The notes beneath the pieces are model-generated. The model worked only from the letters and a program-made list of their open reading frames with translations, had not been told where the DNA came from and searched no databases. A program made the translations under genes and the position numbers. Positions 25,934-35,865 of a stretch of 64,000 nucleotides of DNA are shown here, in pieces. The stretch is taken from positions 17,676 through 81,675 of the forward strand of contig CACHMU010000001.1 in NCBI GenBank assembly GCA_902581045.1. The letters run 5' to 3'. Source of the DNA: an uncultured Fidelibacterota bacterium (GTDB taxonomy: Bacteria; Fidelibacterota; Marinisomatia; Marinisomatales; TCS55). How positions within the stretch are numbered: the stretch's first letter is position 1; the number at the start of each line of letters is the position of its first letter.

Positions 25934-27082
25934 ATGAAAAAATTTATTGTTCAATCCATTTTATTGATTTTTGTATTACATGAGTTTGCTTATTGCCAAA
26001 AAGATAGACCTAGGGACCTAGGCCTTCAAATTGGTTTATTTCAACCGGGTAAATGGAATGCAATTACAGATGTTGATGGAGTAGAAGTAGGACATGAAAC
26101 AATAATAATTAGTGATAATATTCGCACAGGAGTTACAATTATTAAACCACACGGTGGCAATCTTTTCAAAGAAAAAGTTATGGCAGCAGTGCATGTAGTC
26201 AATGGATTTGGAAAGGCTTTGGGTTTTACCCAAGTTGAAGAATTGGGCACTATTGAAACACCGATTGGTCTAACAAACACGCTGAATATATTTAATGTAG
26301 CAAATGCAATTATTGATTATATGATTTTGGATAATCCTAATATTAGATCGGTGAATCCTATTGTGGGTGAAACAAATGACAGTGGTTTAAATGATATACA
26401 AGGACGCCATGTAAAAAAAATTCATGTCTTAAAAGCAATTCAAAATACAAAAAGCGGTCCAGTTGGTGAAGGTTCTATCGGAGCAGGTACAGGTACAAGG
26501 GCATTAGGCTTTAAAGGTGGAATTGGGACATCATCAAGATTATTGCCTAAAGAAATTGGGGGATTTACTGTAGGTGTATTGGTGCAAACAAATTTTGGTG
26601 GATCTTTAATGATCAATGGTGCTCCTGTTGGGAGAGAATTAAAGAAATCCTCTTTTTCATCTAATATTCCTTATGATGGAGAAGAAGGCTCCTGTATGAT
26701 TGTGATTGCCACAGATGCACCTTTAGCAAACCGTAATTTAAAACGTATGGCAGAGCGAGTAAGTCATGCATTCGGTCGTGTGGGTGCTTATTCATCCAAT
26801 GGCAGTGGAGATTATGCAATTATTTTTTCAACATATAGACCTGAATACCAAGATGATAAAATGATATCTAGTAAAGAGTTAAAAAATAGTTTAATGAATG
26901 GTTTATTTATGGCTACAGTTGAAGCAACTGAAGAAGCAATTATAAATTCATTATTTATGGCAGAATCAATTTCAAGTAAATATGGCAAAAGTCAAGCTTT
27001 ACCTATAGATGAAACAATGAAAATATTAAAAAAATATAAAGCACTTAATTGGAATAATAAATTATATCCATGGGAAAAGTAG
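25934..27082 (+). CDS. P1 (S58) family peptidase, exported
   Basis: A DmpA/BapA-type aminopeptidase of about 382 residues. The family self-cleaves before a serine that becomes the N-terminal nucleophile. Here that site is the EGSCMIVIATDAPL stretch near residue 262. Other motifs are NAITDVDGVEVGH at the front, GETNDSGLND, GAGTGTRALGFKGGIGT and SSNGSGDYAI. The ATG at 25934 gives a clean signal peptide (MKKFIVQSILLIFVLHEFAYC), so it is preferred; the ATG at 25898 is also possible. It overlaps the next gene by 13 bases. Confidence 0.88.
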   Translation: MKKFIVQSILLIFVLHEFAYCQKDRPRDLGLQIGLFQPGKWNAITDVDGVEVGHETIIISDNIRTGVTIIKPHGGNLFKEKVMAAVHVVNGFGKALGFTQVEELGTIETPIGLTNTLNIFNVANAIIDYMILDNPNIRSVNPIVGETNDSGLNDIQGRHVKKIHVLKAIQNTKSGPVGEGSIGAGTGTRALGFKGGIGTSSRLLPKEIGGFTVGVLVQTNFGGSLMINGAPVGRELKKSSFSSNIPYDGEEGSCMIVIATDAPLANRNLKRMAERVSHAFGRVGAYSSNGSGDYAIIFSTYRPEYQDDKMISSKELKNSLMNGLFMATVEATEEAIINSLFMAESISSKYGKSQALPIDETMKILKKYKALNWNNKLYPWEK

Positions 27083-27636
27083 CAGTTAATGATTTTGTGA
27101 GGCGCCAAATTAAGGGATCAGGGAAAACTTATTCCAAATCTCTTAGTTTTGAGGAAATTGCTGCTGATGCTGAATTTCAGATGATAAAGGGGCATTTTGA
27201 AGAAGGATACCGTGATGGTGTTCGAATTGTAATTGGTAGCCAAAATCTCCTAACTGAATTTATTTGTCCATTTGTAAAAATAGACAATGACATTGAATTA
27301 ATATCAAAGGTTGTTTGCAGACAAGAAGGAGAAGAGCCATATATTCAAATACGTGCGAAAACTGGCAAACCAGTGGAACCAGGGCGTATTGAATATATTT
27401 TATATCGGCATGATGTTTTAGCTGAAAACAATGAACAATCAACGAATGAAAATTGGGAATTAATTAGTGTTCATGCAATTCCTAAAGGTATTGATAAACT
27501 TCCAATGGGACCAGTAACAATGATGCGTAATCAGTTAGAACTTTTAGGAGGCACTAAGGCATATTATTCATCTGAAGAATGGGCAGAGTCAGTAAGGTTT
27601 TGGCAAGAATTTGCTGCATTAGATGATTCTAGATAA
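27070..27636 (+). CDS. DUF3228 family protein
   Basis: A 188-residue soluble protein. The C-terminal LPMGPVTMMRNQLELLGG followed by a SVRFWQEFA-type helix matches my recollection of DUF3228, as does the N-terminal VNDFVRRQ. No catalytic motif is evident and the function is unknown. The start overlaps the P1 peptidase gene by 13 bases, so the two are co-translated. The operon ends at the terminator beyond 27665. Confidence 0.7.
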   Translation: MGKVAVNDFVRRQIKGSGKTYSKSLSFEEIAADAEFQMIKGHFEEGYRDGVRIVIGSQNLLTEFICPFVKIDNDIELISKVVCRQEGEEPYIQIRAKTGKPVEPGRIEYILYRHDVLAENNEQSTNENWELISVHAIPKGIDKLPMGPVTMMRNQLELLGGTKAYYSSEEWAESVRFWQEFAALDDSR

Positions 27637-27664
27637 TAACGGTTATCTAGAAAAAGTTATTAAT

Positions 27665-27700
27665 AAAAAAACCCCCTCTTCACTAAGAGGGGGTTTTTTT
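27665..27700. terminator. Bidirectional rho-independent terminator
   Basis: Seven A, five C and TCTT (27665-27680) pair perfectly with AAGA, five G and seven T (27685-27700), a 16-bp stem around a CACT loop. It has a T run on both strands and sits between the convergent DUF3228 and TonB-receptor genes, so it can end both transcripts. Confidence 0.97.
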
Positions 27701-27725
27701 ATCAGTTATAATTTATTAACTAAAA

Positions 27726-30458
27726 TTAGAACCTTACAGAAATACCCATATTAAAGTATTGTGGTAATCCAAAGAATACTTCTGCACTATCTGCATCATG
27801 ATCTTTATCATAACTATTATACTGGCTATTATCAGTAGCATCTTGAATGTATAATGCATCAGTTAAGTTGAATATATGAGCAAATACTTGTAGGTCTGTT
27901 CCAGCAAACTGCATTGGAAGATTATAGTATGCATGAAAGTCCATTCTAGTATAGCCAGGTGCCATCCATACTTGCTCTCTATCAGCAGAGCTACCCTTTA
28001 TCTCACGTGCACCAGGGCTCCAATCAGCATAGTTCTTATCATATTTATGCATTATCAGTTGAGCTCTTAAACCACTAATTGGTGTAACAGTTGCACCAAG
28101 AACCATACCTGTTTGAGGCATATCACCAACCCATAGATCTTTTAATGCATATTCATACTGTGTTTGTGTTACAGTTCCTTTATCAGAATATTCAGTATAT
28201 GTTCCTTTTGCATCTTCTACGAATTTCCAATTTCCAAATGAAGCTGCAAAGTCTAAACGTAACATGTCTATAAGTTGCGCAGAACCCTCTAATTCAATCC
28301 CGCTGTGAGATTGATTAACGCCTCTTAAGAAGATAACATCTGTATCTCCACTTGAGCCTTGACCTGTTGTAACAGATTTTGTGAGGTTACGATCTTTCCA
28401 TTGTGTATTATAGTAATTTGCTTTCAATGCATATTGAGAAGTTCTATAATTCACACCAAATTCAGTACTTTGGAATTTTTCGTTAACTGGATCAGAAGCC
28501 TTCGTACCATCATAATAGATTACGTTATCCATAATTGGAGGCTTTTCAACAATACCAAAATTCACAAATCCTGCTAAGTTGTCATTTAGATCATAATTCA
28601 ATCCACCTTTTACTTGGAAAGTACCAATTGAACCTGATTCAATTTTTTCCTTAGCAACAGTGAATTCATCAATATAGGAATATGCAATACTTGATGTACC
28701 GACCATACCATAAGCATTTATTGGACCCTTAGTATAATTAGCTTGTCCATAAAATCCTATCCAATCAACAGTAGTATTATTATGATAAGCAACTATATCT
28801 CCAAGTCGTTTCATTTGTGATTGTGGAGTTGTATCATTTTTATTTCCTGTGTATACAAAATAGTCACCACCAAGTAAATCACGTACTTCGCGAGCATGCT
28901 CAATTCCAGCAGTACGCCAATCAACACCAACTTGAGTTCTTAGATCATCACTTATATCAAAATTAAGTTTTGATATAACTCCAATTGTACTTTGACGATT
29001 GATACTGTTTCTTAAAATACCTTTTGATCTATTCTCAGTTGTAGAATATTTTGAGTCTTTATTATTAGAATTAGCTGCAATTGCTGCATCCCAATCCCAT
29101 TTCCATGGCGCACTTGCATACCATTTGTTTCCTGCAACAGCTGGAGCACGGAAAGAACTACCATATGTTCCAGTTCCGCCGCCAGATCCTCCAGACCAGT
29201 ATACAATTGATGATAGTCTCATTTTATCATTAATTGTATAAAAATGGTTTAGATTAACCAGAGGCTTATGAAAGAAGTTTTCACGTTCATTTAAGAAATT
29301 TGCATTGTAACGTTTAACTGTTCGAGCACCATACATGTACCAGTATTGTTTACCGGTGTAGCTTGAGCTAACAGGTCCCCAATTCTGATTTAGGGTTCTA
29401 CTACCATTAGCAAATTTAGTAAATGCTTTCGTATCGTATTCAGACCCAAGGTCTTCAGCAAATTTTTTCGCATCTGGCCCATAAGACGCCATGTTTTGTC
29501 TATAAAGATTTTGTCCATGACGTTGTGGCGCTCCAATTGCATAAAGCTCAAATCGATTTTTATCGCTAACTGCATAGCTAGCACCAAAATAGTAAGCCCA
29601 CGCATCTGTCCAGGTCTTATCTATGATTCCATCACCTTTTTTTCTTACAACAGTTGCACTAAATGCTAACTTATCATTTATTAGACCGGTGTTGTAATTA
29701 AATGTAGTTTTCATAAAACTACCAGCACCGAGCTCTTGTTTGAATTTTCCGCCACGCTTTAATGCAGTGGGATCAGTAATAATGTTCATGGTTCCGCCAA
29801 TGGAAGGGGTAGCAAGATTTACAGCAGAAAGGCCACGTTGCATCTGAATAGATGATGTAGCATCTCCTACACCATCCCAGTTAGACCAGTATACCCAACC
29901 ATTCTCCATATCATTCTGAGGAACACCGTTAATCATTACTGCAACATTTCGCTGATTAAAACCGCGTACATTTATTCGAGCATCACCAGCACCACCACCT
30001 TGTTGAGTTGCATAAACACTTGGCGTTGTATTTAGTGCCATAGGAATATCTTGAGATCCCAAACGTGCTTCCATATCAGCTTTTGTTACCATTGAATATG
30101 CAACAGGCGTTTTTTCATCAGCACGGGAAGCAAGTACTTCTAGGGCTGATAATTCAACAGCAGAAACTGATAGAGCCAAGTTAACTGTTACGTCACCATT
30201 GACATTTACAGTTTTACTTGCATTTGCATAACCAATAACAGATGCTGTAACAGTATAAGATCCTGTAGCTACATTTGAAATGGAATAAGTTCCATCCGAA
30301 CCAGCCGCAGCACCCATGTTCGTTCCTTCTAGCACAACATTTGCACCTGGTAATACATCGCCAGTTGACGCATCAGTTACAGTACCAGATACAGTATTTT
30401 GAGCTAAAGAAAAAGCAGGTATTAGCAATAACAATATTGCCTTCGAGGTTTTTTTCAT
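27726..30458 (-). CDS. TonB-dependent outer-membrane receptor
   Basis: A 910-residue receptor. Signal peptide MKKTSKAILLLLIPAFSLAQ is followed by a carboxypeptidase-regulatory-like domain (about 22-105: GTVTDASTGDVLPGANVVLEGT), a plug (about 120-240, INVRGFNQRNVAVMINGVPQND) and a 22-strand barrel ending in RF. The start is the ATG at 30458, with GGAG six bases upstream; the longer frame to 30524 lacks support. No SusD partner is adjacent, so the substrate is open. It stands alone behind a 259-base non-coding region and before a strong terminator, suggesting an abundant, separately controlled protein. Confidence 0.93.
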   Translation of the reverse strand: MKKTSKAILLLLIPAFSLAQNTVSGTVTDASTGDVLPGANVVLEGTNMGAAAGSDGTYSISNVATGSYTVTASVIGYANASKTVNVNGDVTVNLALSVSAVELSALEVLASRADEKTPVAYSMVTKADMEARLGSQDIPMALNTTPSVYATQQGGGAGDARINVRGFNQRNVAVMINGVPQNDMENGWVYWSNWDGVGDATSSIQMQRGLSAVNLATPSIGGTMNIITDPTALKRGGKFKQELGAGSFMKTTFNYNTGLINDKLAFSATVVRKKGDGIIDKTWTDAWAYYFGASYAVSDKNRFELYAIGAPQRHGQNLYRQNMASYGPDAKKFAEDLGSEYDTKAFTKFANGSRTLNQNWGPVSSSYTGKQYWYMYGARTVKRYNANFLNERENFFHKPLVNLNHFYTINDKMRLSSIVYWSGGSGGGTGTYGSSFRAPAVAGNKWYASAPWKWDWDAAIAANSNNKDSKYSTTENRSKGILRNSINRQSTIGVISKLNFDISDDLRTQVGVDWRTAGIEHAREVRDLLGGDYFVYTGNKNDTTPQSQMKRLGDIVAYHNNTTVDWIGFYGQANYTKGPINAYGMVGTSSIAYSYIDEFTVAKEKIESGSIGTFQVKGGLNYDLNDNLAGFVNFGIVEKPPIMDNVIYYDGTKASDPVNEKFQSTEFGVNYRTSQYALKANYYNTQWKDRNLTKSVTTGQGSSGDTDVIFLRGVNQSHSGIELEGSAQLIDMLRLDFAASFGNWKFVEDAKGTYTEYSDKGTVTQTQYEYALKDLWVGDMPQTGMVLGATVTPISGLRAQLIMHKYDKNYADWSPGAREIKGSSADREQVWMAPGYTRMDFHAYYNLPMQFAGTDLQVFAHIFNLTDALYIQDATDNSQYNSYDKDHDADSAEVFFGLPQYFNMGISVRF

Positions 30459-30464
30459 TATTAA

Positions 30465-30468
30465 CTCC
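30465..30468 (-). promoter_or_regulatory. Shine-Dalgarno of the TonB receptor
   Basis: GGAG on the minus strand six bases before the ATG at 30458. It picks this ATG over the in-frame ATG at 30470 and the upstream start at 30524. Confidence 0.7.
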
Positions 30469-30717
30469 ATATTTATTTTTTTGAAAAAATTATGATATAT
30501 AATATTAGATCCGAGCGTTTTCATAATTAAAGCTGTACTTCTATATAACTTTAACTATTAGATAAAATATTTATATTAAACAAATTCATTTATTTGAAGT
30601 CATTAGACTTGATTAAAATTGACATTTTTGTTGGAAAACATCAAGTATAAATTTGCAGTTTATGCAAATTTTATATATAGTTTAAAATGAAGTTAATTTG
30701 AATTTTTTTAGCAATTG

Positions 30718-30790
30718 TGGGCCCACCAGGATTTGAACCTGGAACCTACGCATTATGAGTGCGGTGCTCTAACCGTTGAGCTATGGGCCC
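30718..30790 (-). tRNA. tRNA with CAT anticodon, probably tRNA-Ile2 (lysidine type)
   Basis: A 73-base cloverleaf: acceptor GGGCCCA/TGGGCCC, D-arm GCTC...GAGC, anticodon loop CTCATAA and a TPsiC loop GGTTCAAATCC. The anticodon stem has one mismatch at its base. CCA is not encoded. CAT could be elongator Met, initiator Met or Ile2. The C1-A72 mismatch of initiators is absent (G1-C72), and the C4-G69 and C5-G68 pairs match features I recall as TilS determinants in tRNA-Ile2, so Ile2 is favoured over elongator Met. Confidence 0.85.
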
Positions 30791-30825
30791 AAAAGGGAGA
30801 TAAAATTAAGTTAGTTGAACAATTA

Positions 30826-31797
30826 CTAGCTTAATAATTTTTTTGAATAAATGTTCCAACTAGTTTGAATTATTGATTTTAGTGAAGAATTATTAGGACT
30901 CCAATTTAATAAATCCTTTGCTATGGAAGATTTCGAATATAATTCATCTAAATCTCCTTCGCGTCGTTCAGTAAACTCATAATTAATATTTTTATTTGAA
31001 ATTTCTTTTGTCATATTTATAACCTCTAGTACAGAATGACTATCTCCAGTCGCAAGATTTAAAGTTATATTGCTATGGTTTAGTAAATATTCGATGGATT
31101 TAATATGTGCAGTAGCTAGATCTGTAACATGAATATAATCTCTACATCCTGTTCCATCTTTTGTATTATAATCGTTCCCAAATATTTTTACTTGTTTTCT
31201 TTTCCCTGATGCTACTTCCATTACAATAGGAATTAAGTTTTGAGGGTCCTTTTCAATATGATTTATTCTATTATTTGGATCATGACCCGCTGCATTAAAA
31301 TAACGAAGATTTGCAAATTTTAAATCTGTCAGTTTTCCATACCACCCTAGTATTCTTTCAATTTCTAGTTTTGTAAACCCGTAAAAATTAATTGGATTTA
31401 ACGGATGCTTTTCATCTAGAGGTAAATATTTTGGATTTCCATAAACTGCAGCTGTTGAAGAAAAAACAAAATATTTTATTCCTTTTTTGATCATTGAATT
31501 AATAAGTGTTATAGTGCCATTAATATTATTTTGTGAATATTTTATAGGGTTAGCCATTGATTCACCGGCTGCTTTGAATGCAGCTAAATGAATTACACAT
31601 TCAACATTATTCAATGCTTTCTCAACATCTTTTTTAACAAGCGTGGATCCTAATATAAATTCTGCGCGCTTATCAATTGACTCCTGATTTCCATTAGATA
31701 AATCATCCAATACAGCGACTTCATATCCACTATTGCAAAGTTCTAGAACGACATGTGATCCAATATATCCTGCTCCACCTGTTACTAAGATTTTCAT
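30826..31797 (-). CDS. galE: UDP-glucose 4-epimerase
   Basis: A 323-residue extended short-chain dehydrogenase that interconverts UDP-glucose and UDP-galactose (or the N-acetyl forms). The Rossmann motif TGGAGYIGSH, the catalytic Ser/Thr in SSTAAVYG and the YGFTK (YxxxK) pair are present, along with LRYFNAAG and GTGCRDYIHVTDLA, which are typical of GalE. It supplies sugar nucleotides to the polysaccharide locus that follows. It abuts the exported-protein gene upstream of it on this strand with no gap. Confidence 0.93.
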   Translation of the reverse strand: MKILVTGGAGYIGSHVVLELCNSGYEVAVLDDLSNGNQESIDKRAEFILGSTLVKKDVEKALNNVECVIHLAAFKAAGESMANPIKYSQNNINGTITLINSMIKKGIKYFVFSSTAAVYGNPKYLPLDEKHPLNPINFYGFTKLEIERILGWYGKLTDLKFANLRYFNAAGHDPNNRINHIEKDPQNLIPIVMEVASGKRKQVKIFGNDYNTKDGTGCRDYIHVTDLATAHIKSIEYLLNHSNITLNLATGDSHSVLEVINMTKEISNKNINYEFTERREGDLDELYSKSSIAKDLLNWSPNNSSLKSIIQTSWNIYSKKLLS

Positions 31798-32673
31798 TTA
31801 TTTTATTTCTTTCTTAGGAATTATTCGCCTTTCAATAACTTTACCTTTATTATTGATCTGAGATATAATAATTCTAGCGTCATTAGGATATTCATAGCTG
31901 ATCGCATTTTTCATAATTCCATTTTCATTATAATATATAATTTTTAAAGGGTTTTTATTTTTGTTGAATTTCACAGTGTGACTTCCAACTAAAACAGAAT
32001 CTGAAAGAAAATATTTTGATTTAAGACCATTGGGGCCATAATCAAATTCATAGAAATAATAAATGTTTTCTAACGGATCCATTACTTTAACAGTTTTTGG
32101 AGTACCCTTATTATTTATTCTATATCTTGCAATCCAACCTGGCCTAATTGAGCTAAGATCAGGAGCAAATAATTCTTTATTTAAAACTGACAAATTTCTT
32201 TTTGAATAAAATTCAATATCATATTCATTTGATTTCCCATAATCATCCCAACGTAGATGAAATGTCCAAAGCATTTTCCCGAAACGATTGAAAAAATCTA
32301 CTTTTTTTACAAGTCCACCTTCATCCATTATAGCCCGGTAGTGCGGTTTACCTATTGTTTCTTTTTTTGTTAATCCTTGAAGTAGTTCTTGAGTCTTTGG
32401 GTTCCATTTTAAGTAGTATAGCTTTAATTTATTAGAAGAGCTGGGTTTTTTACGTTTACCTTTATCCCAATTTGCTGGGACGAATTCAATACTCTTTAAT
32501 TCACCTGACGGATAGTATTTTGCGAGAAAATGAGCTTCGTTTTTATTAATATTCTTTTCTGGTTTACCTTTTAGAATATTTGTGCGCATTATATTAGTAG
32601 AAAAATATTTTATTGTTGAATCCTGTTGGCTAAAAACAGAGCTAATTAATATAGTGTAAAAAATTATTTTCAT
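31798..32673 (-). CDS. Exported protein, YwqK/MORN-like repeats
   Basis: A 291-residue protein with a short signal peptide (ending near SVFSQ). Several beta-hairpin units with Y/F-G-K/N patterns (YPSGELKSIEFVP, NRFGKMLWTFHLRWDDYGK, YNENGIMKNAISYEY) recall YwqK/MORN-type antitoxin-like repeats, without a clear domain match. The function is not known. It is contiguous with galE and the PEGA-like gene, in an operon that includes dnaG. Confidence 0.6.
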   Translation of the reverse strand: MKIIFYTILISSVFSQQDSTIKYFSTNIMRTNILKGKPEKNINKNEAHFLAKYYPSGELKSIEFVPANWDKGKRKKPSSSNKLKLYYLKWNPKTQELLQGLTKKETIGKPHYRAIMDEGGLVKKVDFFNRFGKMLWTFHLRWDDYGKSNEYDIEFYSKRNLSVLNKELFAPDLSSIRPGWIARYRINNKGTPKTVKVMDPLENIYYFYEFDYGPNGLKSKYFLSDSVLVGSHTVKFNKNKNPLKIIYYNENGIMKNAISYEYPNDARIIISQINNKGKVIERRIIPKKEIK

Positions 32674-33120
32674 CTACATTATTCCCCAAATCATAAAAGA
32701 AACAATTAAAAAAATCATACCAAAACCTAACCATCGACTACTTGAGATTCTTTTCTGATATTCTAAAGCTTGACTCTCAATGGTACGATAACTAAGCACT
32801 GCTCTTACTGTTGATCCTTCTTCAACTAGGATATCTTGACGTGCAAGATTTATCATATCACGCATAATTTTATTTTGTTTAACTGATCCTGTATCTATGG
32901 AAAGCTGTGGCGGAAAGTAGCTAATTTGATGCCAACCTGGTGCAACTTGTACTGGATCTTTAATTGGAGAAACCCCAATTTGAATACCATCTATAAAAAT
33001 AGGTATTCCTTCGGTATCACAGAAAATTTCAATAGCTGTAATTTGACCAGGTTTTTTATCCCAATCAATTTCTTGAGATTTTAATAATGATAAAAGAGCT
33101 ATTAAAATAACTTTAACCAT
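32674..33120 (-). CDS. PEGA-like domain protein with C-terminal anchor
   Basis: A 148-residue exported protein: signal peptide, then a PEGA-like segment (about 25-70, IPIFIDGIQIGVSPIKD followed by PGWHQISY), a helical region, and a C-terminal transmembrane helix (WLGFGMIFLIVSFMIWGIM). PEGA domains are surface beta modules of unclear binding role. The first codons overlap the end of dnaG by eight bases. Confidence 0.65.
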   Translation of the reverse strand: MVKVILIALLSLLKSQEIDWDKKPGQITAIEIFCDTEGIPIFIDGIQIGVSPIKDPVQVAPGWHQISYFPPQLSIDTGSVKQNKIMRDMINLARQDILVEEGSTVRAVLSYRTIESQALEYQKRISSSRWLGFGMIFLIVSFMIWGIM

Positions 33121-34858
33121 TTAGCTGTTTTTCTAGTTTTACAATTTTTTTCATTAATACATTTGTATTTTCATCATTTGATTCCATTTCGCGAATTTTT
33201 AAACGTAATTGTTTAATTTTTTCAACTATAGAAACTTTTGAAAGGGTTGACAAACAATCGCTTGCTAGTTCTATGAAATCAGTTGTCTGATCATCTTCAA
33301 TTAATAATTTTGAGATAATTTCTCTTTCTTCTGCCTCTTCAAAATGAGATATTATATCGGCAGGGTTTTTTTCTTCAGTAGAAATTAAAATTTTTATTAA
33401 TTTTTTAATCATTGGATTCTCAATTTGACCAATATCTAATTTATTTTTTATTATTGATTTTGCTTCAAAATCATTTCCAACCAATACTTGTATAAGACCT
33501 AATTCAGCTTTGCTATTAACTGTTGAAAATGCTTTCAAGTTAATTTTTTGATTTTCGTTTGATTCGCGCGGAATCCTTTTTCCCTTTTGTTGAGAAAACA
33601 TATGAATAATTTCATTTTCTTCGACTCCTGCAGCTTGGGAGAGATCTTTAATGATACTGTGTTTTATAATTGGGTCATCTATATTTGTTATCATTGACAT
33701 AATATTTTTGATAATATTTGATTTATTTGATGATGATACATCAAAAAACTTTGAAGTTTTCAAATGAAAATTTAATAGACTAATTGCCTTTCCAATCCCA
33801 TGACTGATGAATTCTTCTGGTCCAATTTTTTTAATCCATTCATCTGGATCAACTCCATTAGGTAACAAAATTATCAGTGGTTCAACACCACCCTTAAGTA
33901 AAGAATATCCTGCTTTTAAGGAAGCATTTACTCCTGCTGTATCTCCATCATAGCATAAGTAAACTTTTGATGTTAGCCGCCTGATCTGATTTACATGACG
34001 ATTTGTAAATGCAGTACCTGAAACAGCAATTACATTTTTTATTCCCGATTGAAATAGTTGTATTAAATCTGTATAGCCTTCAACAATAATAGCATTATTT
34101 TCTTCGCGAATATATTTTCTAGTTATATTTAATCCATAAAATACTTCACTTTTACGATAAAGGGGTGTTTCGGGGGAGTTCATATATTTTGCAGGATCAT
34201 CACTACCAAATACACGGCCTCCAAATGCAATAATTTTCCCAGAGGAGTTAGAGATTGGAAATATTATCCGAGAACGAAATCGATCATAATATTTAGAATT
34301 AGATCTACCAAACAAACCTGACTTTTGAATGATTTCATCAGATAATTTTTTTGATTTTATTGCGTTTAATAAAAATGAAGAATTTTTTGGTGTAAATCCT
34401 ACCTTAAAAAGTTTTAATGATTCTTCACTTAATCCGCGATTTGTTAGATATTCTTTTGCTTTGATTGCTTGATTGGAAAATAATGTTTTATGATATAATT
34501 CTGCTGCAAACGTATGAAGGGAATATAATTCACTAAAAAAATCTTTTGATTTTGCATCACCAGAGAATTCTACTTTAATACCTAACTCTTTACCTATTTG
34601 TTGTAGAGCATCAACAAAACTAATTTTTTCGTATTCCATCACAAAATTAACTGCATTTCCACCTTGGCCACATCCGAAACAGTGATAAATACCTTTATCT
34701 GGAGCTACACTAAATGAAGGAGTTTTCTCATTATGAAATGGACAAAGACCAAAAAAATTTCTACCACGCTTTGTCAGGTCAACATGTTTTGAAACTACAT
34801 CAACAATATCTGCATTATCATTTACACGATCAATTGTTTCTTGAGGTATCCTAGCCAT
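33113..34858 (-). CDS. dnaG: DNA primase
   Basis: Makes RNA primers at the replication fork. The 581-residue protein has the N-terminal CHC2 zinc site (C39, H42, C60, C63), the catalytic core with RIIFPI and the Toprim motifs VEGYTD and LCYDGDTAG, and a C-terminal helicase-binding helical region. Length is typical. Its start overlaps the cvpA gene by eight bases. The usual partner rpoD is not in this operon. Confidence 0.96.
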   Translation of the reverse strand: MARIPQETIDRVNDNADIVDVVSKHVDLTKRGRNFFGLCPFHNEKTPSFSVAPDKGIYHCFGCGQGGNAVNFVMEYEKISFVDALQQIGKELGIKVEFSGDAKSKDFFSELYSLHTFAAELYHKTLFSNQAIKAKEYLTNRGLSEESLKLFKVGFTPKNSSFLLNAIKSKKLSDEIIQKSGLFGRSNSKYYDRFRSRIIFPISNSSGKIIAFGGRVFGSDDPAKYMNSPETPLYRKSEVFYGLNITRKYIREENNAIIVEGYTDLIQLFQSGIKNVIAVSGTAFTNRHVNQIRRLTSKVYLCYDGDTAGVNASLKAGYSLLKGGVEPLIILLPNGVDPDEWIKKIGPEEFISHGIGKAISLLNFHLKTSKFFDVSSSNKSNIIKNIMSMITNIDDPIIKHSIIKDLSQAAGVEENEIIHMFSQQKGKRIPRESNENQKINLKAFSTVNSKAELGLIQVLVGNDFEAKSIIKNKLDIGQIENPMIKKLIKILISTEEKNPADIISHFEEAEEREIISKLLIEDDQTTDFIELASDCLSTLSKVSIVEKIKQLRLKIREMESNDENTNVLMKKIVKLEKQLNG

Positions 34859-35396
34859 TATTAGATTTCATTTTGATTAAATAATCGCGAATTGATTTTT
34901 CACCAAAATCTATTGGGTCATCCCAATTGAATGTTGTTACGATCGATTTTCTAATTTTTATTAATTTTTGTGAAACATTTGATTTTTCAAAAAAAATAAT
35001 TGATACTTTGTTATCTGGCATTAATTCAAAAGTCCAAAAAAATATCATAATTGCAAGTAATCCTTTTGCAAACCCTAAAATAGTACCCATTATTTTGTTA
35101 ACCAATTTTGAACTTTTTGATAAAAATAATAATTGAATGAGTTTTGTAAACAATCTAATTAGAATAGTTGTAGCTGAAAATATTGTGATAAAGCTCAAAA
35201 CAAATGACACCCAAATATCAATCGAAACCCATTTAATTACTAAATTTCCAATTCCAATATAAAATTTTAGAGAAAAAATAGTGGCAAAAAAAACACTAAG
35301 AAAACGTCCTAATTCTTCAATAAACCCTCTTCGAAAACCGATGACACTGAAAGTGATTATAAAAAAAAATGCGAGAGCATCAAGAAATTGAATCAT
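34851..35396 (-). CDS. cvpA: CvpA family membrane protein
   Basis: A 181-residue inner-membrane protein with four hydrophobic segments. The opening DALAFFFIITFSVIGFRRGFIEELG has the GxxxGF(I/L)EE-like motif of CvpA (colicin V production) proteins. The family is linked to envelope stress and biofilm but has no known activity. It is co-transcribed with dnaG. Confidence 0.82.
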   Translation of the reverse strand: MIQFLDALAFFFIITFSVIGFRRGFIEELGRFLSVFFATIFSLKFYIGIGNLVIKWVSIDIWVSFVLSFITIFSATTILIRLFTKLIQLLFLSKSSKLVNKIMGTILGFAKGLLAIMIFFWTFELMPDNKVSIIFFEKSNVSQKLIKIRKSIVTTFNWDDPIDFGEKSIRDYLIKMKSNNG

Positions 35397-35419
35397 ATAA
35401 TTTCAATGGGGTTTTATAA

Positions 35420-35863
35420 TTAACCAATTATTTCATTAACAAATTTTTGGGCAGATTTTCCATCAATTAATCCTTTTCCTCTTTTCATCACTTCAGGCAT
35501 GATTTTACCCATATCAGCCATTGAAGTAGCACCAACCTCATCTATCACAGTTTTAACAATACTTTTTATTTCATTTTCATCCATCATTTTAGGTAAATAA
35601 TTATTTAAGATTTTCATTTCTTTTGTTTCTAGCTCAGCTAAGTCAAGACGATCGCCTTTTTCATATAATTCTATGGATTCTTTTCTTTGTTTTACTAGCA
35701 TTTGAAGAACTTTTATCTCATCATTTTCAGAAAGATCCTCTTGTTTATCAATTTTTTTATCTTTTAATTTTGCTAATGCAGTTCTAAGAGTGGCAGATTT
35801 GTTTTTATCACCTAATTTCATTGCTTTATACATATCAATTTGTATTTTTTCAAATAAACTCAT
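35420..35863 (-). CDS. GatB/YqeY domain protein
   Basis: A 147-residue helical protein of the YqeY family, which shares the C-terminal tRNA-recognition domain of GatB. It has IQIDMYKAMKLGDK, the LVKQRKESIELYEKGDR helix and the closing GKIMPEVMKRGKGLIDG. It may bind tRNA or act on charged-tRNA handling, but the function is unproven. In many genomes YqeY lies beside dnaG or rpsU, as it does near dnaG here. Confidence 0.9.
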   Translation of the reverse strand: MSLFEKIQIDMYKAMKLGDKNKSATLRTALAKLKDKKIDKQEDLSENDEIKVLQMLVKQRKESIELYEKGDRLDLAELETKEMKILNNYLPKMMDENEIKSIVKTVIDEVGATSMADMGKIMPEVMKRGKGLIDGKSAQKFVNEIIG

Positions 35864-35865
35864 TT

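Noticed and set aside
30718-30790. Initiator tRNA-Met
   Set aside because: The first pair is G1-C72, not the C1-A72 mismatch of bacterial initiators.
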